Positions 1 through 5,820 are shown, numbered from the stretch's first letter. The stretch: DNA of 9,649 nt from an uncultured Clostridia bacterium (GCA_947626485.1 CANQSG010000070.1:1-9649), one strand, 5' to 3'. Numbers and translations are program-made. The notes: a model not told the origin generated them from the letters alone.

Positions 1-700
1 TGCCGGTGTAATTCATCGTGGGGTAGCGGTCGCCGTCGATGTACATTTTCGCCTCGCCCTCGAGCCAGCAGGTGGAGGTGCCGTTGACGCCGACGGCGAG
101 GGTGAGCCCCGCGAAGCGGCCGGAACCGCGAATGCCGTCGATGCCGGTGTAGGAACGACCCTTCTGCACGGGGTGCTCCTGGCGATAGGCGGCGTGGAAA
201 TAGCCGCTGTTTTCGGGGATCTCGCCGTACCAGCCGGACAACATATAATAGCAGGCCTCGGCCTGCTTGCCGCGGTTTTCGATGGTGATGCGGCAGCGCT
301 TGCGGAAGGGCATTTCGAAATAGGAATTCATGCCCCGACCGGGCGCGACGAGGAGCATCGCGGAGTTGAGCACCGGCCAGTTGTCGTCGCGGTCGCCGTA
401 ATTTTCATCGTAGGCGAGGCCGAAGAAGGCGGAAAGCGGCGCTTCGACCGAGGGGGCGGGGCAATCGTCCCAATAGATGCGCAGAATGAAGGAATGGCCG
501 ACGTAGCCGCCGAACCAGAGATGCGTCAGCATCCCGGGGCCGTGCGCGTCGCAGATCGTGGTGGTCTCGCCGGGTTTGATCGCGATGCAGGAGTGGAGCT
601 TTTCGCAGTCCTTGCCGCGGGTGCCTCCGCTCTTCTCCCCCGTCGGATTTTCCGCCGAAAAACCGAAGGTGACGCGGTCGTGCAGTTGACTGATGGACAT
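1..700 (-). CDS. GH172 (DUF2961) glycoside hydrolase, N-terminal part, runs off left edge
   Basis: The first 233 residues are visible; the gene continues past base 1. The family (formerly DUF2961) contains alpha-D-arabinofuranosidases and the difructose dianhydride I synthase/hydrolase. Family landmarks seen: SAENPTGEKSGG at residues 15-26, GPGMLTHLWF (54-63), LRIYWDD (73-79), APLSAFFG (87-94), GRGMNSYFEMPF (121-132), YFHAAYRQE (167-175), GIDGIRGSGRFAG (186-198) and LEGEAKMYIDGD (213-224). Glu214 fits the family nucleophile; the expected acid/base Glu, about 21 residues on in a GTEDY-type motif, would lie just outside the window. There is no signal peptide, so the enzyme is probably cytoplasmic. 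The ATG at 698-700 is chosen because AAAGG (711-715) lies about 10 nt upstream. It has its own promoter and probably is not co-transcribed with scfB. Family assignment is strong; the substrate cannot be read from sequence. Confidence 0.88.
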   Translation of the reverse strand, partial: MSISQLHDRVTFGFSAENPTGEKSGGTRGKDCEKLHSCIAIKPGETTTICDAHGPGMLTHLWFGGYVGHSFILRIYWDDCPAPSVEAPLSAFFGLAYDENYGDRDDNWPVLNSAMLLVAPGRGMNSYFEMPFRKRCRITIENRGKQAEACYYMLSGWYGEIPENSGYFHAAYRQEHPVQKGRSYTGIDGIRGSGRFAGLTLAVGVNGTSTCWLEGEAKMYIDGDRYPTMNYTG

Positions 701-744
701 GGAACATCATCCTTTCGAAACGGCATTGTGCCGGATTTGGCTAC

Positions 745-773
745 ATGATACCACAGGTCGGGCGGATTTGCAA
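745..773 (-). promoter_or_regulatory. Promoter of the GH172 gene (TTGCAA-17-TATCAT)
   Basis: On the minus strand, -35 TTGCAA (768-773) and -10 TATCAT (745-750) are separated by exactly 17 bp. A TGG immediately before the -10 gives an extended -10 (TGn). Transcription would start near 738, leaving a leader of about 38 nt that contains the Shine-Dalgarno sequence. The -35 overlaps a small dyad (TTTGC-AAG-GCAAA, 767-779) that could be an operator half-site. The promoter sits between the scfB stop codon and the GH172 start, so it would make GH172 a separate transcription unit. Confidence 0.65.
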
Positions 774-794
774 GGCAAAAAACGGGGAATTTTT

Positions 795-2204
795 TTAAGT
801 CGTTTCGGCAGAGTCGCGCGGGGCGCCGTCGGGGGCGTAGCGGGCGGCGACTTGCAGCCAGACGGCGCACTCGAGGCGCTTGCGGAAGAGCTTGCAGCCG
901 TATTCGTAGGCGCCGGTGATGCTGCCGGAGGCGTGATACGCGTTGGCGGCGCAACCGCCGGAGCAATAGAGCCGCGCCCAGCAGTCGGCGCAGGCGGGGC
1001 GGGCGTAGACGTTGCAGCGGGCGAATTCGTCGGTCAGCGCGCGGTCGGTCACGCCCTGCCAGACGTCGCCGAGGCGGAAACGCGGCTCGCCGACGAACTG
1101 GTGGCAGGGATAGAGGTCGCCCGTCGGCGTCACGGCGAGGTATTCCGTCCCAGCGCCGCAGCCGGCGATGCGCTTATAAATGCAGGGGCCGTGCGCGAGG
1201 TCGAGCATGTAATGATAAAACGTGAAGGGGCGACCGGCGCGCTCGCGGGCGTGCATCTCGGTCGCGAGGGCTTCGTACTGGGCAAGCAGGACGGGCAGAT
1301 CGTCGTCGGTCAGGGCGCAAGGGTCGCCGGGCGGGCAGACGACGGGCTCCATCGCGAGGCGGTCGAAGCCGAGGTCGGCGAGGTGGAGCAGGTCGGCGGT
1401 GAAATCGGTGTTATAGTGGGTGTAGGTGCCGCGGACGTAATACTCGCGGTCGCCCCGCGCGGCGGCGAATTTTTGAAATTTGGGGACGACGCGGTCGTAG
1501 CTGCCGTTGCCGGCGCAGTCGACGCGGAAGCGGTCGTGGACGAATTTTCTGCCGTCGATCGACATGACGACGTTGTGCATTTCGCGGTTGGCGAAGTCGA
1601 TCACCTCGTCGTCGACGAGGACGCCGTTGGTCGTCAGGGTGAAGCGGAATTTCTTGTGCGTTTCCGCCTCGATCGAGCGGGCGTAGGCGACGAGGCGCTT
1701 GACGACATCCCAGTTCATCAGGGGCTCGCCGCCGAAGAAATCGACCTCGAGGTTGACGCGGTCGCCGGATTTTGCGACGAGGAAATCGAGCGCCTGCTTG
1801 CCGACGTCGAAGGACATGAGGGCGCGCGCGCCGTGGTATTTGCCCTGGCTTGCGAAGCAGTAGCTGCAATCGAGGTTGCAGGTGTGGGCGACGTGCAGGC
1901 AGAGGGCTTTGACGACGCCGGGGCGGCGTTGGAACCGGTCGGCAGCGGCGGCGTAGGGGTCGGGAGAATCGAGCTGGCCGGCGGCGCGCAAGGCTTCGAC
2001 CTCGTCGAGGCAGGCGCGAATCTCGTCGGGCGTGACCTCGGGGCGGTCGGCGTATTTTTCGGCAAGGGCGGCGACGATCTCGTCGGGGGACGACTTGCCG
2101 AGGCGGGCGATGACGTCGTAGGCGACCTCGTCGACGACGTGGACGGCGCCGGAATAGACGTCGAGCACGATCGAATAGCCGTTCATCTGGTACTGGTGCA
2201 GCAT
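795..2204 (-). CDS. scfB: SCIFF peptide radical SAM/SPASM maturase
   Basis: A 469-residue radical SAM enzyme that forms thioether cross-links in the SCIFF peptide encoded just upstream; family members include CteB and Tte1186. Residues 1 to about 90 resemble the PqqD-like RiPP recognition element that binds the leader (GYSIVLDVYSGAVHVVDE at 9-26). The CxxxCxxC motif binding the SAM-reducing 4Fe-4S cluster is C109, C113 and C116, followed by GGEP (158-161). The C-terminal SPASM domain is complete: C349-x12-G-x4-C367, then C405-x2-C-x5-C414-x3-C418, then C437, enough for two auxiliary clusters. The start is the ATG at 2202-2204, with GGAG (2213-2216) 8 nt upstream; an in-frame GTG at 2226-2228 lacks a ribosome site and lies within the intercistronic hairpin. 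The scfA stop is 69 nt upstream. The protein is presumably cytoplasmic and oxygen-sensitive. No missing catalytic residue is seen. Confidence 0.95.
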   Translation of the reverse strand: MLHQYQMNGYSIVLDVYSGAVHVVDEVAYDVIARLGKSSPDEIVAALAEKYADRPEVTPDEIRACLDEVEALRAAGQLDSPDPYAAAADRFQRRPGVVKALCLHVAHTCNLDCSYCFASQGKYHGARALMSFDVGKQALDFLVAKSGDRVNLEVDFFGGEPLMNWDVVKRLVAYARSIEAETHKKFRFTLTTNGVLVDDEVIDFANREMHNVVMSIDGRKFVHDRFRVDCAGNGSYDRVVPKFQKFAAARGDREYYVRGTYTHYNTDFTADLLHLADLGFDRLAMEPVVCPPGDPCALTDDDLPVLLAQYEALATEMHARERAGRPFTFYHYMLDLAHGPCIYKRIAGCGAGTEYLAVTPTGDLYPCHQFVGEPRFRLGDVWQGVTDRALTDEFARCNVYARPACADCWARLYCSGGCAANAYHASGSITGAYEYGCKLFRKRLECAVWLQVAARYAPDGAPRDSAETT

Positions 2205-2212
2205 GGTTTCAT

Positions 2213-2216
2213 CTCC
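2213..2216 (-). promoter_or_regulatory. Ribosome binding site deciding the scfB start
   Basis: GGAG on the minus strand, 8 nt before the ATG at 2204. It lies just downstream of the intercistronic hairpin (2226-2262), so it stays single-stranded when the hairpin forms. Its position excludes the in-frame GTG at 2228 as the main start. Confidence 0.75.
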
Positions 2217-2225
2217 AAAAGACAG

Positions 2226-2262
2226 CACAAGACCGCCCGCGCCCGGCGCGAACGGTCCTGCG
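2226..2262 (-). promoter_or_regulatory. Long GC-rich hairpin between scfA and scfB
   Basis: Minus-strand arms 2262-2246 and 2242-2226 pair over 17 bp with a 3-nt loop; four of the pairs are G-U wobbles and none is a mismatch. The hairpin lies 11 nt after the scfA stop and ends 9 nt before the scfB ribosome site. The downstream sequence has only a short, interrupted T run (TCTTTT), so it is at best a leaky terminator. A plausible role, inferred from other RiPP operons, is to stabilise the scfA message or attenuate read-through so that precursor peptide exceeds maturase. Confidence 0.7.
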
Positions 2263-2273
2263 GCCGTAGGGTT

Positions 2274-2423
2274 TTAGTCCTCGTTTTTGTGTTCGCAGGT
2301 CTGGTTGGCGACGCCGCAGGACGTCTTGCAGGCGGACTGGCAGGAGGTCTGGCATTCGCCGCAGCCGCCCGTGACGGCGCTCTTCGGCAGATCGCGGGTC
2401 TCCAGCGTTTGGATGTGCTTCAT
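2274..2423 (-). CDS. scfA: SCIFF ranthipeptide precursor (six Cys in forty-five residues)
   Basis: A 49-residue RiPP precursor. The leader-like start MKHIQTLETRDLP and the core GGCGECQTSCQSACKTSC (residues 19-36) match the strongly conserved SCIFF family. The six cysteines are C21, C24, C28, C32, C36 and C43. The ATG at 2421-2423 has AAAGGGGG (2432-2439) 8 nt upstream, and a near-consensus promoter precedes it. It lies directly upstream of its radical SAM maturase, as is usual for the family. In the characterised homologues the thioether joins Cys32 to Thr37; here residue 37 is Gly (codon GGC), with remaining Thr at 34 and 42. The biological role of SCIFF peptides is not settled. No dedicated exporter or protease gene is visible beside it. 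Confidence 0.96.
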   Translation of the reverse strand: MKHIQTLETRDLPKSAVTGGCGECQTSCQSACKTSCGVANQTCEHKNED

Positions 2424-2461
2424 TTGGGTTGCCCCCTTTCTGAACTACTGTGCTAAGTTAT

Positions 2462-2490
2462 ATTTTACACCATTTTCGCCCGCGGGTCAA
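2462..2490 (-). promoter_or_regulatory. Promoter of scfA-scfB (TTGACC-17-TAAAAT)
   Basis: Minus-strand -35 TTGACC (2485-2490) and -10 TAAAAT (2462-2467) are 17 bp apart, close to the sigma-A consensus. The -35 begins 4 nt beyond the decarboxylase stop codon, so the SCIFF pair has its own promoter and need not depend on read-through. The expected start near 2455 gives a leader of about 32 nt. An 8-bp palindrome, CCCGCGGG, overlaps the end of the -35 and the spacer; it may be incidental. Confidence 0.8.
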
Positions 2491-2493
2491 TAT

Positions 2494-3882
2494 TTATTCC
2501 GCACAAAATATGCGGTCGGGCAATCCGCCGCGCGTCGAGCGCAGGTCGGCGCCCGTTTGCAGGAGGGAAAGCAGGCGTTCGTCGAGCACCTCGCCGGGCA
2601 GGAAAAGCGGCGCGCCGGGCGGATAGAGCCAGACGTATTCCCCGCTGACCCGACCGATCGCGTCGGACGGCGCGCGGAACCTCCCCGGGGCGCGCAGAGC
2701 CTCGCCCGGCAGGGCGCGGGAGACCGGCAGCTGCCCGAAATCGACGGGCGGCGGGGCGCAGCCGGGGGCGCAGAGGCGGTCGGCTTCGCGCAGAGCGCGG
2801 GCGAAGCGGTCGAGCGAGGCGGCGGTGTCCCCCATGCCGGTCATGGCGAGGGCGTAATTCCCGGCGGAAGCTTCGAGCTCGACGCGAAAGCGCTCCCGCA
2901 GCAGGTCGGCAAGATGCGCGCCGGAGCAGGTCGTCCGGTCGGTGCGCAAAACGATCTTCGACGGGTCGCGGGCAAAGACGCCGTCGGTGTCGAAATCGAG
3001 CGCGAGGTGTTGTAGGTCGGTGAGCTTCGCGCGGAAATCGGAAAGGGCGGCGAGCCAGCGGTCGGCGGCGGCGTCCCCCTCGCGGGCGAGGTAATCGACG
3101 CAGCCGTCGATCGAGGCGGCGAGGAGATAGGACGGGCTGCTCGACTGGAAAATCGTCACGTTGTGGCGCAGCAGGGCGCCGTCGACCCGGTCGGAGCAGC
3201 GGTAGAGCAGCGCCGTCTGGGTCAGGGCGGGCAGGGTTTTGTGCAGGCTTTGGACGACGAGGTCGGCGCCGCTTTGCACCGCGCTTTGCGGGAAGGCGCC
3301 GAAGCCGAAATGCGCCCCGTGCGCCGCATCGACGAGCAGCAGGGCGCCGTGGGCGTGGCAAATTTTGGCGATGGCGGGCAGGTCGCTGCAAACGCCCTCA
3401 TACGTCGGGCTCGTCAGGCAGACGAGGTGAACGTCGGGGTGCGTACAAAGCGCCTGCTCGACCGAGGCGGGGGCGACGGATCTCCAGACGCCGAGGCGCG
3501 GGTCGGTCGACGGCGTGAGGTAATAAAGCGGCGCGCCGACGAGCTCGGCGGCGTGGTAAACCGAACGGTGCGAGCCGCGAAAGAGCAGCAGCGAACCGCC
3601 CGCATTCAGCGCCGTGCGGACGGCGGCGAGCAGGCCGGCGGTGCTGCCCCCGACGAGGCAAAGGCAGTCCTTCGCGCCCCAAAGCGACGCCGCGCGGGTC
3701 TCGAGGGCGCGGAAGAGCCCCTGCGGGTCGTTTAAATTGTCGAAGCCCGGCAGCTCGGTCAGATCGAGCCCGCAGCCGAGCCGTTCGAGCCACGGAAAAG
3801 CCGCGCCGTTGCGCTTGTGCCCCGGCATGTGCATCGGCAGCATGTCCGCCGCCGCGTAGCGTTGCAGTTCGTCGAGCAGCAA
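2494..3882 (-). CDS. PLP-dependent Orn/Lys/Arg decarboxylase-family protein
   Basis: A fold-type I PLP enzyme of 462 residues, related to the short Gram-positive arginine/lysine decarboxylases (SpeA/YaaO type), which feed polyamine synthesis. Motifs: PMHMPGHKRN (16-25), GGSTAGLLAA (78-87), FRGSHRSVYHA (101-111), LTSPTYEGVCSDL (156-168), the PLP-ring aspartate in VDAAHGAHFGF (D185), the Schiff-base lysine in QSLHKTLPALTQ (K215), and the C-terminal YPPGAPLFLPGE (420-431). Arginine, lysine or ornithine cannot be chosen from sequence. The TTG at 3880-3882 is preferred as start because AAGGGGGAG (3888-3896) is 5 nt upstream. The in-frame TTG at 3922-3924 lies inside the upstream gene's terminator and has no ribosome site. 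I see no clear promoter between that terminator and this start. The stop lies 70 nt before scfA. Confidence 0.88.
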   Translation of the reverse strand: MLLDELQRYAAADMLPMHMPGHKRNGAAFPWLERLGCGLDLTELPGFDNLNDPQGLFRALETRAASLWGAKDCLCLVGGSTAGLLAAVRTALNAGGSLLLFRGSHRSVYHAAELVGAPLYYLTPSTDPRLGVWRSVAPASVEQALCTHPDVHLVCLTSPTYEGVCSDLPAIAKICHAHGALLLVDAAHGAHFGFGAFPQSAVQSGADLVVQSLHKTLPALTQTALLYRCSDRVDGALLRHNVTIFQSSSPSYLLAASIDGCVDYLAREGDAAADRWLAALSDFRAKLTDLQHLALDFDTDGVFARDPSKIVLRTDRTTCSGAHLADLLRERFRVELEASAGNYALAMTGMGDTAASLDRFARALREADRLCAPGCAPPPVDFGQLPVSRALPGEALRAPGRFRAPSDAIGRVSGEYVWLYPPGAPLFLPGEVLDERLLSLLQTGADLRSTRGGLPDRIFCAE

Positions 3883-3887
3883 GGCCG

Positions 3888-3896
3888 CTCCCCCTT
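3888..3896 (-). promoter_or_regulatory. Ribosome binding site deciding the decarboxylase start
   Basis: AAGGGGGAG on the minus strand, 5 nt before the TTG at 3882. A TTG start with a very strong purine tract fits a gene translated at a set, modest level. The conserved PMHMPGHKRN motif would begin at residue 16, usual for the family. Confidence 0.6.
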
Positions 3897-3915
3897 CCCC
3901 GTTCTTCTTTCTTGC

Positions 3916-3945
3916 AAAAAACAAACGCGCCGAAGTCGACGCGTT
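3916..3945 (-). terminator. Rho-independent terminator of the sugar transferase gene
   Basis: On the minus strand a 9-bp stem (arms 3945-3937 and 3932-3924, one G-U pair) with loop ACTT is followed directly by TGTTTTTT. It starts 20 nt after the stop codon of the sugar transferase. This is the clearest intrinsic terminator in the window, and it ends only about 33 nt before the decarboxylase start. Confidence 0.85.
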
Positions 3946-3964
3946 ATAACCCTGATTGCATTAA

Positions 3965-5368
3965 CTAGGCCGCGCCGTCGCGGCGCAGCACGATGAGCAC
4001 CGTTTTAAAGAGGATGCGCAGATCGTGCCCGATGCTCCACTGGGAGATGTACTGTTTATCGAGGGCGACGACTTCCTCGAAATCGGTGATGTTGCTTCTG
4101 CCGCTGACCTGCCAGAGACCGGTCAGACCCGGCTTTGCCGCCAGGCGAATCTTATGGTGCAATTCGTATTTCTCGTACTCGTCGAGGGTCGGCGGGCGGG
4201 TGCCGACGAGGCTCATGTCGCCTTTCAAAATGTTCCAAAACTGCGGCAGCTCGTCGAGCGAGGTGGCGCGCATGAAGCGGCCGATCGGCGTGATGCGGGG
4301 GTCGTTGTCGATCTTGAACATCAGGCCGTTCATCTTGTTCTGCGCCATCAGCTCCTGCTTGCGGGCTTCGGCGTCGGCATACATCGAGCGGAATTTATAG
4401 AGCCGGAAGACCTTGCCGTTTTTGCCGACCCGCTTCTGCGAGAAGAAGACGGGACCGGGCGACTGGATGACGATGATGGGGGCGAAGATGACGAAAACGA
4501 CCGCCGTGATCAGCAGGCCGATCAGCGCGCCGACGATGTCGAGCAGGCGCTTGAGCACCATCTGCTGCATCGGCGCGAGCCGCAACGATTCGGTCAGCAC
4601 GGCGTATCCGCCGACCATGTCGACCGTGCGGCCTTCGAAGTCGCCGACCTGCGCAATGTCCATCATCAGGTGGATCGTGACGCCCATGTCCGCGCAGCCG
4701 TCCAGCAGCGCCTCGTCCGGCGTATCGTCCCACGAGGTCAACAGAAAGATCTCATCGACCCAGTGGCTTTTGATGTAGTCGAGCGTCTGCGCACAGCCGC
4801 AGACGACGGGAACGCCCTCGATCTCGGCGGGCGCGTCGCCCTCCGCCCCGTCCGAGAGGATCACGCCGACGAAGGGCGTCCACTGGTCGGATTGCAGCCG
4901 CAGCAGCGCCTCGGCGACCTTCTGGCGCGGGGCGACGAGCAGGGCGGCGTTTTTCTTGCGGAAGCGGCGCAGCGCCGCCCGGACAAAGAGGCGGCCGAGA
5001 TAGGTCAGCGGGATGCCGACCAGCGCGAGATACAGGAAGACGAGGCGGGAAAAAGAGCCCTCTTTATCCATAAAGAGGTAGAGCAGCAGCACGAAGAGCA
5101 GCAGCAGATAATGCTTGAGCACCGCGACGAATTCGAGACAGAAGCCGCGCTGCAGCACCGTCCCGTAGGAATCGGCGAAGAAGAGCACGAGAAAGTGGAT
5201 CAGCGCCAGCGAGATGCAGGCGTTGCGATAGAGCGGATCGGCGTAAAACCGCAGATTTCCAAACCGCAGAAAATAGGCGGCGAAAAAGGCAAGGTACAGG
5301 CAGAGCAGATCCACCAGCGTGAAGCTGAGGTAGGATCGCACGTTGTGCCCGGCGATTCGTTGATACAT
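3965..5368 (-). CDS. Exopolysaccharide-initiating polyprenyl glycosylphosphotransferase
   Basis: A 467-residue integral membrane enzyme of the WbaP/WcaJ/CpsE polyisoprenyl-phosphate hexose-1-phosphate transferase family. It moves a sugar-1-phosphate from a nucleotide sugar to undecaprenyl phosphate, the first step of capsule or exopolysaccharide repeat-unit synthesis. Four N-terminal hydrophobic segments are at about 17-36, 51-66, 84-100 and 107-127. A CoA-binding-like Rossmann region is at about 140-260, and a fifth hydrophobic segment (276-301) precedes the catalytic domain. That domain has SPGPVFFSQKRVGKNG (303-318), KFRSMYADAEARKQEL (325-340), the Asp-Glu dyad in SLDELPQ (D372, E373), GDMSLVGTRPP (383-393) and GLTGLWQVSGRS (414-425). 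The ATG at 5366-5368 is the only in-frame start, but its ribosome site (GAGGGG, 12 nt away) is distant. No other polysaccharide genes flank it. The sugar donor is not predictable. Confidence 0.93.
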   Translation of the reverse strand: MYQRIAGHNVRSYLSFTLVDLLCLYLAFFAAYFLRFGNLRFYADPLYRNACISLALIHFLVLFFADSYGTVLQRGFCLEFVAVLKHYLLLLFVLLLYLFMDKEGSFSRLVFLYLALVGIPLTYLGRLFVRAALRRFRKKNAALLVAPRQKVAEALLRLQSDQWTPFVGVILSDGAEGDAPAEIEGVPVVCGCAQTLDYIKSHWVDEIFLLTSWDDTPDEALLDGCADMGVTIHLMMDIAQVGDFEGRTVDMVGGYAVLTESLRLAPMQQMVLKRLLDIVGALIGLLITAVVFVIFAPIIVIQSPGPVFFSQKRVGKNGKVFRLYKFRSMYADAEARKQELMAQNKMNGLMFKIDNDPRITPIGRFMRATSLDELPQFWNILKGDMSLVGTRPPTLDEYEKYELHHKIRLAAKPGLTGLWQVSGRSNITDFEEVVALDKQYISQWSIGHDLRILFKTVLIVLRRDGAA

Positions 5369-5499
5369 CCGGTCTGAAAACCCCTCATTTCAAATTGGAA
5401 GCGGCGCGGCTACCCTCCGACGGCCGTGCGACGCGCGCAAAAAAGAAGTAAGTCCGTTATCGGTTCTTCCCGATTTTTCGCGCAAGGAAACGCTCCCTA
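5369..5499 (-). promoter_or_regulatory. Long 5' leader of the sugar transferase gene
   Basis: About 130 nt lie between the predicted transcription start and the ATG. The leader has a GC-rich middle (5400-5440, with the palindrome ACGGCCGT) and a C/T-rich run just before it, and the ribosome site is unusually far from the ATG. I recognise no known riboswitch class. The length and weak ribosome site leave room for translational control, but no specific structure is supported. Confidence 0.35.
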
Positions 5500-5505
5500 T
5501 TTCAC

Positions 5506-5534
5506 ATTTTATCACAAAAATTAAGATTTGTAAA
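5506..5534 (-). promoter_or_regulatory. Strong promoter upstream of the sugar transferase (TTTACA-17-TAAAAT)
   Basis: Minus-strand -35 TTTACA (5529-5534) and -10 TAAAAT (5506-5511) are spaced by 17 bp. TGA directly before the -10 forms an extended -10, and the spacer is AT-rich. Together with the terminator at 3916-3945 it frames a single-gene transcription unit. Confidence 0.78.
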
Positions 5535-5576
5535 CCGGAAAGTGCGAAAAATTTGCGGAATTTTGTTCCGGGCATA

Positions 5577-5668
5577 GCGTTCGCCGTCAAGCGTCCTGAA
5601 ATTTCTGCTTTTCATCTGAAATTTCGGCTTATCACGCTTGACTTTGATAAAAAAGCATTCGCCGTCAA
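5577..5668. repeat. Structured intergenic element: nested inverted repeats flanked by 14-bp direct repeats
   Basis: A 14-bp sequence (gcRttcgccgtcaa on the plus strand) occurs at 5577-5590 and 5655-5668, differing at one base. Between them GTCAAGCGT (5586-5594) and ACGCTTGAC (5634-5642) are perfect 9-bp inverted arms. Nested inside are two copies of the self-complementary GAAATTTC (5598-5605 and 5618-5625), which pair with each other, with CC/GG pairs adding to the stem. A further TTATCA/TGATAA pair (5629-5634, 5645-5650) overlaps the outer arms. The element lies between the small membrane protein gene and the sugar transferase promoter and is AT-richer than its surroundings. It may be a dispersed intergenic repeat, an operator pair or part of a small RNA; sequence alone does not decide. 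Confidence 0.55.
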
Positions 5669-5697
5669 ATCGGTGAACTTGAAAGAATCCGTCGGAT

Positions 5698-5820
5698 TCA
5701 GTCGTCCTTTTGGCCGCGTTCCCGCAGCCGGGCGTTGACGCGTCCGATTTGCAGCGCGCAAAGCAGGGCGACGCCGCAGAACAGCCCGAGCAAAAACCCG
5801 ACCGCCATCCAGAACCACAT
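5698..5820 (-). CDS. Small single-pass membrane protein (DUF3789-like)
   Basis: A 40-residue protein. Residues 1-24 form one hydrophobic helix rich in Gly, Leu and Cys (MWFWMAVGFLLGLFCGVALL at 1-20), followed by a charged tail with several Arg, Lys, Glu and Asp residues. It resembles the small DUF3789 proteins of Firmicutes, whose function is unknown; the helix-then-charged-tail plan suggests N-terminus out, C-terminus in. The ATG at 5818-5820 has AAGGGGAG 8 nt upstream, strong evidence that it is translated. It lies 116 nt after the GH2 stop codon, and no convincing -35 is visible before it, so it may be read from the GH2 transcript. Its stop codon sits inside a 6-bp hairpin (5685-5699). The family match is from memory and moderate. 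Confidence 0.68.
   Translation of the reverse strand: MWFWMAVGFLLGLFCGVALLCALQIGRVNARLRERGQKDD

Noticed and set aside
781..797. A-run/T-run sequence after the scfB stop as a terminator
   Set aside because: The stem would be only A-T pairs with a 7-nt loop, too weak for a Rho-independent terminator. I cannot name a terminator for scfB.
693..2456. Long plus-strand open frame opposite scfB and scfA
   Set aside because: It is a frame shadow caused by high GC. It is Val/Ala/Gly-rich with no recognisable domain, no ribosome site, and the opposite strand holds two unmistakable genes.
3922..3924. Upstream TTG as start of the decarboxylase
   Set aside because: It lies in the terminator stem and T-run region of the preceding gene and has no Shine-Dalgarno; the TTG at 3882 does.
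4025..5377. 450-codon plus-strand open frame opposite the sugar transferase
   Set aside because: It is an Asp/Glu/Arg/Gln-rich antisense shadow of a membrane protein, with no start signal or family resemblance.
5390..5590. Possible 66-residue minus-strand protein in the gene-free stretch
   Set aside because: It overlaps the -35 and -10 of the sugar transferase promoter, and its reading shows no domain or ribosome site.
5553..5738. Possible 61-residue plus-strand protein across the repeat element
   Set aside because: TTG start without a ribosome site. Its repeated peptide words come from the DNA direct repeats, and it overlaps the small membrane protein gene.
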